From: Ixodes scapularis
Taxonomy: Eukaryota > Arthropoda > Arachnida > Ixodida > Ixodidae
NCBI RefSeq assembly: GCF_016920785.2
Contig: NW_024609948.1
Coordinates: 1,674,001-1,738,000, forward strand
Direction of reading: 5' to 3'
DNA length: 64,000 bases
Shown: one piece after another, positions 46,901 through 58,900 of the stretch
Position numbering within the stretch: position 1 is the stretch's first letter
Layout of the letters: the number at the start of each line of letters is the position of its first letter
Notes under the pieces: model-generated
The model's input: the letters and a program-made list of their open reading frames with translations, nothing else
What the model was told of the DNA's origin: nothing
Databases searched by the model: none
Position numbers and translations under genes: made by a program

Positions 46901-49900
46901 GTCAGGACCGGGCCGCTTTTTCAGAGAAAACTCCACTCGTTTTCCTGCTGACAGCATAAAACCAATTGTACGTAAGGTTGACGCCCTGCAGGTGAAAAAT
47001 AAAGCGTTTCGAACACACCCAGTGTGTCCACAGAAGCTCACGGAGGCAAGAAATGCCTTCAGCGAGCTAACACGAAACGTACCGACAGGCACCTGTGGAT
47101 AATTCCTGCTGGTTCGACCCACTGCCACAATTGAAACTAAGATCCAATGAAAGTCATCTTCTGACTCACTGCTGCCACTTTTATCCAGAAAACTAATTGC
47201 ATATGCACCGGAATCACGAGACAGGTGATGTTGCTGAGGGGCGTCGGCGTGCAGCGAAGACGCTGTGCCTGTACGATCACTCACGATCTTGGAACTTTAA
47301 AGTCACGCAAAATAACGCCCCCTCGCAGAAGAGAAAAAAAAAAATGAAACGGAAACTTAAAGCAGAGTTCCTTCTTAATATCCCAGATGGCATTGCATGT
47401 CTCAAAATGGCGCTGAACATCACCGCGAAGCGACGAGGTGCATTCAGTGTCACTACTGCCCCTGCCAGAATAGTGTGCCCGTCGGTTTCGTGAAGTATAA
47501 TGCGGGCGAATATGGAATGCACCTTTGACGATGCAACGCACCTCCAGATTATGACCGCCCCGGCCCGTTTTGCCCCCAGGGCCTGCGTGAGAACTCTGCC
47601 CGTCTGCGAGACATGGTGGACCAACTGCAGACGTTCCTGGAGAAGCTGAGCCCTGCGACGGAGAAGGCCGTGCCCTACGTGCGGGAGGCGGAGATCCACT
47701 CGCACAAGCTCCAGCAGCAGGCCAGGGAGTGCCAGACGTGAGTCCCTTGCGTCGGGAGGGCACGGACAAAGGCGGGAGCACGGTGTAGGAAGGCTCTTTA
47801 GGTGTGGAGACTCCTCTCCTCGCCCCGTCGGAACGGCGAACACATCATCTCCCCTCCTTTCCTATGTTTTCTCCGCCTGCCCCTAGAGGGCGCCAAAACG
47901 TTCAGGCCATCCGGTCGCCGGCCCTCTGCCGAAACGTGGGCCAAGTCACCCATTGCTTCCGCCCCCTCTAATTGTTTCCAAATTTTTTTTTTTTTTTGCA
48001 ATGGTGAAAAGAGCATAAAAGAAATGTAAAAAACCAAAGATCCGAACTTGGAAATGGCCAAACATTTGAATGAACACGCCGACTGCTCTCCAGCCTGGGG
48101 AAACGTGAACATTTTAGAAAGGGAAAACAATGACATGAAAATATTAGTAAAAGAGACGATCAGGATAAAGACGTCTGCCGAATGCATCAGTCACATGCTC
48201 GGTTGTTGTTCTTCTCCGAATTGAGGGCGACTAGTATGGGATTGTCTTGCATGCGGTAGACGCAGACACAACAGACTGCCCATCTGTTCAGGGTCGGATT
48301 CTGTCTGGCGTTCTCGTGGAATGCAGACACCTCCGTGGAAGGCAGACGCTTCTCTGGTTTCAGTCGAACGTGCAAAAGGGTTCGGATCGCATGAGAATGC
48401 AACAGGACTTCAAAGGAAAAAACCGAGATGCAAAGAAGCAGTCTCGAGAGAAGAAGGAAGAGTCCCGACTGTGCGACTCGTAATGTGGAAAAGAACTCCA
48501 AAAGCAACTATAGAGTATGTCATACATTAAGCAATGTTTGAACAGCATCTCTTTTTACAGCAATTTTTTTTTATTTTTTTTTAAGTTTGTGATTGTATTA
48601 TTATTATACTTATATCAGAAGTGCCATTAATACAATCGGTTTGTTTTCCTTGACGAGTGTGGTGACTATAAACTTTTGTTGCAATCTGCTACATGCCAAC
48701 GTAAGTGTACTAACAAAGTAAACCTTTCAAAGAAAGCTGCTTTCATTAAACTGCGTGCAAAATGTGTAACTTCGTGCCAGTTCGGTCAGCAGTTCAATTT
48801 AGCAGGACTCAAAGGCTGCCTTAATATGTAAAAGAATAATCACGTTAGCTGCCCCGCATGTTGAAAAAAAATTTTTTTTTTATTAGTCCAGTTGAATTAA
48901 CAGTAATTTGCGAACCCAATATATATATTTTTTTAGAAAAGTCACGCGAACGGAGCTTAAAACAATTCAGTTTATTATCCGCTAACAAGGTTTGTGTTAA
49001 ACATTCTTTATTTTTGTGCATTCTTTTTTTTTTCTTTCGGTCGCACTCAAGTTATCGTTTACCTGCGATGCATTCAGAGTTTATTCATTTTACAAACGCT
49101 TACCGACGTTAATGTAAGCTAGGCTAGAAATTATCTACAGCAGAGGGATATTTCTTTCTCACTCGTAGACCCCCGCGTCAGCTGGTATTAGGGAGTTACT
49201 CTTGTTTGTCCGCCTGCCATTTTTCGGGTTATGTAAACTTCAGTGTGCTGAGAGAGATGATAGTGGCCCCACCTACATACCACATCGTACGCGAACCCGT
49301 AGCCACCGAAAGCAAGCTGTACGCCGAGCAGGCAGCTAGCACAAGTAGCCCGGTACGCTGCCGGCCTGAAACTTACGGCGTCATCTAGGGGTGGCTCCGT
49401 GAAGTGAAGCGCGCAGGGTGTCATTATCTGGTCGCAGCGGAGAGCGGAGTCTCTACACCTAAAGAGCCTTCTTACACCGGGGGCGGGAGCTAGAGTGTTG
49501 CGACAGCAGTGAATGACCACTTCGTTACAGTGATACATTCAAACCCGTATATATAGAATTCAAAGGGAAGTGTAAAATATTTTGATATAATGACAATTGA
49601 CCCGTAAGTGATGACGTCACAACATGGCGTCTGGGTCCAAACAAATCGTTGCTAGGGACGTTGCTATGGACCAATGCATGGAGACTCCAGATGAGGCTAA
49701 ATGTTTGCTTACGAGTAAGTAAATAATTTTTTGTAAGCAACCTAACTTTTTGATATCTAATTATTAAGATGTTATTGTCGTCTCAGTGTCGTATTCCGAC
49801 GATGAAAGCCATTTTGGGAGTATTACACTTCGCTTTGCTTTGGTAGCAGACGACACGGTTGCAGCGGGCGTCTATTGCGGCAAAAACAAGTGCATCGCTA

Positions 49901-52900
49901 TGGCAGTAGAGGCCTCCGCATTGTGCGTTTTTTTCTGTGAAGAACCGAGTTTAGTTGAAAGGGGTGAAAATGCCGTTAAGTCCAACCATGTCATGCAAAT
50001 CAGTTACGACGACGATCTTAAGTGCTTTACCGGCGTAGTGCAGGCCAGCATGAAAAACAGATCGTACGCCGTCGAGGTAAGTCGTTTATTATTATTATTA
50101 TTAAGGTTGTCAGGTTATTAAAGAATCGCATGTCTATCGCAATTTCGCACTAGTTTGCTTTTTTTTTTCTTTTTTTGTATACATCAAATTTTGTGGATGT
50201 GATCTTTTGTTGAAGATCTCCATCGAACCCGCGATGCGAGTACAACCTGTAAAATGCATCGTAATTTTAATAACTGTAGACTAGTGGGCCCCTTTTTAGT
50301 GTTGTTAATTTCATTGTAGAAGGCTGATTTTTTAATTGTGCGCAATTAAAAAGACCCCTCTTGTAATCATTGATTTACGTTGAAACCGCGAAAATATATA
50401 GTTCAATGTAAAATACATTGTAGTTATAAGAACTTTAGACAACTTAGAAGACCCCTCTTAATTGTTTTCATCTATCGAATTGAGAAAATAACATATAAAT
50501 ACATTTTAAAAAATTAATTGGGATATAGCTATATGTCGCTGTCAAGCTTCAAAGAAGCATGCTCGTGAAGCTGAGTAAGATTTTGCAAACAGGAAATTCT
50601 AATGACAGGTACATAGAGCTGAACTAGGGAATTTTATAAAAAAATCTTTTTCTTCAGGTTGAAATGACGAACCCCAAGACTGTGGCCAGGGCCACCTGCA
50701 ACTGCCCTCGAGGTTCCCTTCGATGCCATCACATGGCAGCTCTCCTCCTCTTTGCTCATAAAAATATTTCCTGCACAGATCGAGCTTGCACATGGACCAT
50801 GAAGACGACTTCAAAGGACAGACAGGTTGGACCAGTCGAGACTCTGATTCCGAGTCCATGTACTTCCGCTTCACTGAATCGGCCCGTTAGTGAGGAGGAC
50901 AAAGACTGGATTAGGAGTCGCCTGGATGCTCTTGGGGCCACAGTTGGCTACACATGGCTGTTGTCCAGAGAGCCAGACATGCCCATTCATGTCACTATTG
51001 AGGACCTAATATTTAGTGATGAATACACCCAGGCAGCCGACCGAACCGCCTATCTGGTTGAGAAAGCCGCAAAGTCACGTGAAGAGATCCAGCAGCTGGC
51101 AGAGTCTACAGCTGGACAACGCACAAATCCGCTGTGGCAAGTGGAGAGAAAGCTACGCCTGACCGCGAGTAACTTTGGAAAAGTCCTCAAGGCGTGTGAG
51201 AACGACAGCTTTCCTCCTTCACTCTTTCGTCACCTACTTGGCGAATACTCACTGGAAGGTGTAAAAGCTGTCCAATGGGGCATCATCCATGAACCAGATG
51301 CTATCAAGGCATTTAGCGAAGCCACCAGCCTGACGCCAACGCCAACAGGGCTCTGGCTGCACGAGTCGGGCCTGTTAGGTGCATCACCAGATGGTCTTGT
51401 TGGAGACGAGGCTGTTCTTGAAGTAAAATGCCCATGGAAATTTCGTGAGGGGTCGTTGCTATGCCACTTGAAGGACGCCAAGGACTACAGCCTACGTTAT
51501 GATGGCAGCAGCGTGCTTGTGAACAAAGGCCATGACCACTACCACCAACTCCAAGCTCAGATGTATTTTGCGAAGCGAACTAAGGGGTACCTCACGATCT
51601 GGAACCCAAAAGGCAGTATCACTGTTGGCATTAAGAAGGATGCAGAGTGGGCAGCTAATCTCGACATTCTACTGCACTTTTATCATGACACTTTTATTCC
51701 ACACTTATTCACGTACTAGCAATATGTAGATCATGATTAAAGTAATCATGATTCTTGTCTCACGGTTACTACAGTCATGATAGCTGACCAGCTTGCGTGT
51801 ACTTTAATCAGTGTTGGGAAGTACTTTAAGTACATTGTACTTAAAAGTACTTTTTCAAGTAGGTTTAGGTAACTTGTACTTTACTTGAAGTACATTCTCT
51901 GAGCATGTAGTACTTTACTTAAAGTACATTGTATTTATAGTACTTTACTTCAAGTACTGGCCAGTGTACTTACTACTTTACTTAAAGTACATTGTATTTA
52001 TAGTACTTTACTTCAAGTACATTGCAGCCAGTGTACTTACTACTTTACTTGAAGTACATCACGTCTCATTTACTTTGTACTTTACTTGAAATACTTTTTA
52101 GGTGTACTTTACCCAACACTGACTTTCATGCTCATCTTACGTATGTCACTGAACTCGAACACAAAGGCATTTACAGGTGCTGCTCTTCATCATCACACAT
52201 TTGGTCATTTGTTTACTACTTCTCATGTTAGGAGCATCTTTTTGCCACGAATTGATACAAAACATGTTTACTAGTATTGCTACAGAGGGGAACTATGCAC
52301 ATGCTAGTGTATTTTTAGCTCCACATTCTCAACTCAGGCAGTCTAAACATGACATTGCATTTTCTCGCATTATTCTCGCATTTAACCACAAATATAAAAG
52401 CCATTGTTCATTTGTTTATGCCTACTATGTCATGCTCTGTACAGTTTGTTGTCTATAATTATTCATGCAAAATAAAAGAAACTGAAAGTGATCCAGTTCA
52501 ATGTAACGTATCCTGTCTTTTCTACACGAGAGACATGGCTGCATGCATTTCGCACTACTACACATCAAGAGACATCATTCAATGAGTGAAGACGAAGGAA
52601 GACATGACCAGCCCAGCTGTTAATCATTACTGCAGCCACATATATTTAGTTTTTGTCTGAAGCATATGACTTCAGTATTTTTTTATACTAGCTGTGTCTT
52701 TCAAACAGTTACATCTCTGACCTGTCAAGCTTCCATTGTGAACTATTTAGTGTTCCTCAATAATCTCGCTCTGTATTTTATACTTTGTTTTTTTTTCTAC
52801 AGAGCTCTCTCCATCAGTGAGCTGAATGCAATGTTAAATAGGTAGGGACTGGAGCAAGCAGTACTCACTGGCACATATTTATAGGAATTCATTTGGAAAT

Positions 52901-55900
52901 ATTTATTTACATATACCTCACAGATACAGGGGCTTCCAGTTCCACACTTAAATTCTCAAATATCTTTTAAAATAGCAGAAACCCCCAAGCAACCTTCGCT
53001 GAGAACAGAGAATTGAGCATTATTATAATTAAGAGACTTCTAAATCTTGTTAGCCACTATGTAAGCTAGTGAGGAAGCTTATAATCAAAGGCTTAAATGC
53101 ATGGCTCAGTCATGTCTAAACTGCCTATACACCTTTCTTAGGGTAAAGACAGCCAAGAAACTTTTTTTTGGTCAAAAAATCCTTATGCATTCAGTATTTG
53201 AGTAAGGAAATTAGGGAAAGTATGGATGGCAACTGAAATTATACCAAGTTATCCGTGTTTCATTTATTGTAGAACATCCATGGCCTCTCGACTATTGTGT
53301 TTGAAATATAGTTTAATAATCAAAAGTTCATCCAAGAAAAGAAGTGCACATAACAACATGCAATGCAACATGCCATGCGAGTTCGGTTGGTGTCCTGAAT
53401 TACTTTCCTTGTTTCTTAATAACGCAAACCTCTAAAGAGAAACACCTGCCTTTAGTAGGAATACAAGGGTGACTTCCACTTGTGATGACACACACATTTT
53501 TCACCAGTACGAGAATTGAACACATAACACAGGGGCCAAACTGGTGAAATGCTGCTGCACCCACAATATATTTACAAGCTGGGTTGCTAAAAAGGCATTT
53601 TTCGACATATAGAACAATAGGTGCATGAAAAACGTAAGCTAAGGTGAGGTTTCTGTGCGTTTGGCCTAGAACAGTCTAAACTCGTAATTCAGACCTTGAT
53701 GATGAACAACATTTTGGTACATTGTAAAAAGAGTGGGCACTATGCAGATCCAAGGTTGAATCACCGGCAGGAAGAAAAACCAGCCAAACCTGGCAAATAA
53801 GTATACAAATGTCTGCTTCAACCAGATTACTTGTAATGAGTTTATAGTGGATGTGCACGCTTTACCTGGGAGTAGCTTACCAGTTAGGGGTGCAAAAATC
53901 TGCATAATTTTCTAATAAGGGGTTAAATATCGCCCTATTCGATTCAGCGTCTTAAGCATCTGAATCAAATGTTTTCTAAAGTTTCAAATATTTTTCTAAT
54001 AATTTTCGAAGATTCAGTACCACTCTAAATGATTCATGCCACAAATTTTTCTTCACAGGCCTTTGCCACACACCTATACAGGATGATCGCGAGCAGTACC
54101 GGTCAATGTTCGTATGGGGTCATTCTACCTGTCTTCTACTGCGCGTATACTGTTAACTGCACACTTTTTCATGAAATTAATCTTGCATGCTTTGAATTAT
54201 AAATCTTCAACTACTTCTATCCCAATGTGGCTTGTGGAAAGACGTGTAATTACAAGTTGTATAATTTTTTTCTTGCAATTGTTTCTGCTATCTGAGTTGT
54301 GAGCTCACATTCCGCATCTTGACCTTGTTCGTTTCTTCTGTTTTGGGTATGTACTTTGTATTGACTGACTCCGAGTGGCCTCTTGATGTGATTTATATGC
54401 TTCTTTTGCACTTTACATTCTGCCAAAATCCTGCTGTGGCAAGAAAACTCGTACAAACTGTTATAGTTTCTGCCTCTATCTAATCACACCTTTTAATTCT
54501 AGTAATTTGTATATAGCATTTTGTTCTTTTAATGCTTTCTAAAAAAGCATAATAATTTATAGTCTGCACCCAACTCTTCGGTAACTAATAGAAAATTATT
54601 CGATTCGCGCTCGATTTGATTTGGAAAATCATTATTCACACCCCTTTTACAAAAGCTACTTCCAGGCTAGTTCTTCGGCCTGTAAAACTGTTCGACTTCC
54701 TTCAGAAGTGGATTTTGGAAATTTGTTAGAGCAGCACAGACTTCCCAGACTTTTGAGGCGATGGGAAAAAATGTAACTGGAATGTATTCCAGTATCGTGT
54801 AGCCCTTAATGCGACCGATCGCCCTCTCAACGTGCACATGGGCCCTGGCAATTGATTTCGTCAGCAGGACCTGTTGTGGTGTGAATTGTGGCATTGAGAG
54901 GAACGGTGGTATGTTAAGGCTCACTCCAGGAGGGAGGAGGTCTCTGATCAGGAAGCCCTTGTCTGCGAGGACAAGGTCCCCTGGCACCAGTTGTTTTAGC
55001 ACGCCACAGTCCTTCACGATATCTTTGTCCGTGTTGGATCCTGGGTAGAGTTTGCTGACATACGTCACAACCCCATTTGGCGCCACACCAACCAGGCCTT
55101 TCAGAGTAGTGCTGCGCTTGTAGGGGCTGTACAAGATGTTCTGGAGTTTCATCTCCTGTTGCATTGTAGAAAAAAATGAAAACAAAGTTATTGAGGATTT
55201 TTGAAAGACAAATGAGCAGATTAGCTCAGACTGTCCTGAAACACAATAGCACTCAAATTATATCTCTTGAAGTGGCACGAGTGGGTCATGTATACTTAAC
55301 ACCCTCCGCCACAAAGTGGGTAAGTAATTATACATTTTAAGGTAGATTATCTTACATTTATAAAATATAAAATTTCACTCAGTGCTCTTCGGAAAACCTG
55401 GGCTAAGAGGAAACACATAGGTTTGAGAACTTATATACCAGCTTCTTAAGAGGGAAGTGCGCTTGACTGCAGCAAAGACGTGTGTGATTTTTGTTATGTT
55501 TTGATGGAGATCTACCATGATCAAGAAAACCAGCAGATCGAGGCTCAGCCGAACTGCTGCTTTCCCACGGTGCTTCCGCGTGCATTGGGAGAAGCAGAAG
55601 TTCCAGGAGTTCATGTAGATATTTATGCACATGTTTTATAAAAGTTTTGAGTTTTTATATGGCATCAATTATTTACTTAGCTATTTCAAACTTGTCTCTC
55701 ACAAGATTATCATTAATCATCGCACTTTGACGTTCTTCACAAGTTACATCACCACTTGGGCAAAGACAGCATCTGCTTTCATGCAGTCCTGTATGTGTTG
55801 GCAACATTTCTTGCCAGCTACATATAGGCTGTTACAAATTTGGGCTGAGGCACCCAATATTACAAGCACTCAAAACACATGTGTTGCGAAACAATTGCTA

Positions 55901-58900
55901 GAAATATAGGTCAGGCAGGAGAATGTGATATGTGTGAAACATTGAACGGTATGTGAGCTGTGTACGTTCAGGTCCTGTAGCAGCTGCAATTCTTTCTTGT
56001 GTTTTTTTTTTTTCTGACATTTTATATTTGACATTGTATTACTTCTGTAGTTTATAAAGTTAATGATTGCCAAAAAACAAATCGGAGGCAGCACCCTGAG
56101 GCCCGTGACCTAAAAATTCACTGCTAGGAAGATAGAGCAGAATGCTCTTCGATACTAAGGCAATGAAATGTATTTGTGTGATATGGCAGAATATAATACA
56201 TATTTCCTTCATATGGCTAAGCTGAAAACTTCAGTTGTATTTAATACCTTTGGGACAGCAGCTTCAACCTCTGTGCAGTCGAGGATGATTCTGCAGTTGG
56301 TGAAGCTGGCAAAACATGACGGGAGACAGGCCTTGTTCACCGAAGGAATCTGGCCCATCAGCCCATCGCAAAGCACCTTGTGTAATATGTTGACCCATGT
56401 GAGCACCACATTTGAGACTGTGGCAGTGCTGCAGCTGAATCGAACAGCAAGGTCAAGGTGGGTGGTGTTCGAGCGCAGCTTGACGAGAGTCATGAATAGC
56501 TGGTCAGCCAGCTCAATGGACTGCACCTGCCATCCCGCATGGTAGCTTATGGTGAACCTCTGGCACAGCTCTAGCAAGAGATAAAACATATCTTTGTGTG
56601 GCAGCCCCGTGTAGAGAACGACCAGGTTGGTTTTCTCCTCAATTGAACTGAAGGTGAACCGTCTTTGGTGTTCTTTCCCGGAAGCCTCTTCCTCCTGTAA
56701 TATAATTTAGTGAACCTAATATATATGATATATCATAGCAAAATATGTACTCAAATTACAGTATGTACGACTTGTAACCCCCCTCTGACCTGAATGGAAC
56801 GAAAAATGTGTGCTATAACTGATGCTGTCAAATTGTAAGCTCGCTTCTCAGTTTATGTATACTTTAAATGCAGAGTTGCATGCTATAATAATATTCTGTG
56901 AATGTAGTAGTGCTGACAGTAAATTATGATCGCTGATGATTAGTTTAGTCTATTTTGTGCCCAATATACATGGGTTTCCCTTAAAATCTGCGGAGGAACC
57001 TTGACAAGTCATAATCAGCATACAAACCGGAGAAAAGAAAATATTTATCTTAATTTGGCAACTGACTCAAGTTTGAAGTGCATCAAAAGTTAAGATCAGA
57101 GCAAACCCTTCTTTGAAGTTTTTCCCAGTTAAGTCTCTTATTTCTAGTTCTCAATCATTGTTCGCTATACTATATAATCTGCCGTGTTGAAGCAGCTGGT
57201 GATATTTGAAGTAATACTAGTAAGATATATTGTGCAAAGGGGGCTGAATCAATCAACCCCACCCCTGTCACCCCCCCCTCCACCCCCTCCCCGCACAACT
57301 CCTGATGCCACTGTCTTGGATGTGAAAATATGTGCATGTAGGCATGCTAACTTAAACCTTCAGATGAAAAATCATGGTTATGATTCATATGTTAAAGAGG
57401 CATGTTTGATGTGACATCTTTTCAATTAAAGAACATATTAAAAGCACACATACTCTCTGCAGGAAGTAATTCTCCGCTTCTAGTACAGCTCTTGACGTGG
57501 TAGGTTTGTGTGCCTGCTGTGGTGTGTGGGGTTCTGTTCGCTTCCTGCAAATCACAATGTGTGCAAAGCATACACAAAGGTTATATGCTACATCAAACAA
57601 TATTTGTTAAATATAAAGAGATAGAAAAAATTAATTGTGTGTTATTAACCTTATAATGAAATATAACGCATATTCAGGTCCTCACCTCCGTCCACATTGG
57701 GTTTCTGGAAATTGGAAACGAGTTTCCTTATTCCAAGGGAAAATGGTTGGCATTTTGCTTTTTTTTCCATCCTTGAAATGGCAACTGCAAATGCGTGCTT
57801 GTTGCCCCGGCTCGCTGTCTGCTCTCCTAAAAAAATAATAATAGTCAATCAACGTTTTATTGTACCCATGAACAACCTTGCAGTTGTTCCTCAATAAAAT
57901 AATAATAATAATATATAGTTAAATAAAACACTCAATTAAAAGTATATATAAACAAAGGTGAACAAGGAGAACGCTATCCACCAGTCTTGTACTAAATATG
58001 CTAAATTCAAGAGCTAGTCCGTAAAGGGGAACATATGAAGAGCACAATGAAAAAACAACAGCAAAGGTAGATATATAAGCATAAACAAAATAACCGGATA
58101 GCGCATGGACACAGACATACTTCTTAACGCTGCTTTACCATAGCAATGTAAGACTACTGCAGGTTTCAGCTGGATTTTACTCTCACTACTACTTGCATGC
58201 AACTACTTTATCAATGTTATAGTAATAATATATAAATATAGCGCCATATTTTAAGACATTATGACCGAACAGAATACGGGTTTTACGTGCTCTCGGTTGG
58301 TTCGGTCCTTTTTTTTTACACCGAGGCGACTGTCCGCCAGTGCTACATGTACTCACCTTATGTTTTTTATCCAGTACTTTCGCGTTTTGGGGTCTTGCGG
58401 AAATCTAAAGAAACTACAAGAATCTTTCTCCACGCGATGGTTACAACCAGGTACGAAGCACCCTCCCATAGCGCGAGTCCTCAAACAATATTTGGGAAGT
58501 CAACCGATCGCCTGAAGTGCTTTTCTCACGGGTGCAAATGTGATCTTTGAGCAGACGATCATCTCGATCGACGCCAGGACTTTCGAAAAACCATATTTTG
58601 CATCTTATCCCACTATGAATTCTTGTAAGTGTCTGAAACTCATTATATTTCAAACAAATGCAATATCAGAATATCGTCTTTATTCACGCGATTCAAACGA
58701 CTGCGCCGGCTTCGCCGGCCGGCGTGTGGCAGACGGCATACTTCTTGCATTCGTCGTCTGCTGCAGGCATCTTAAGGGGAGACACTGCCCAGAAAAAAAA
58801 ATTTCTGCAAAAAGAGTTGATTTTGAAAAATTACATTTTTACATCCACCAACATCTAGAGAGTATTCCCAAAAAGTTTCATTAATTTTCACTATATAGTT

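Noticed and set aside
46709..47284. 191-codon - strand frame
   Set aside because: No recognisable domain; overlaps a + strand frame of similar quality within a laminin intron. Possibly a decayed repeat.
47277..47843. 188- and 166-codon - strand frames
   Set aside because: Mostly the reverse of laminin exon 47580-47737 and its flanks.
53885..54650. Possible hAT element with AGGGGTG/CACCCCT ends inside the ISL2EU-like element
   Set aside because: Only about 8 bp of inverted match and no target duplication; too weak to annotate.
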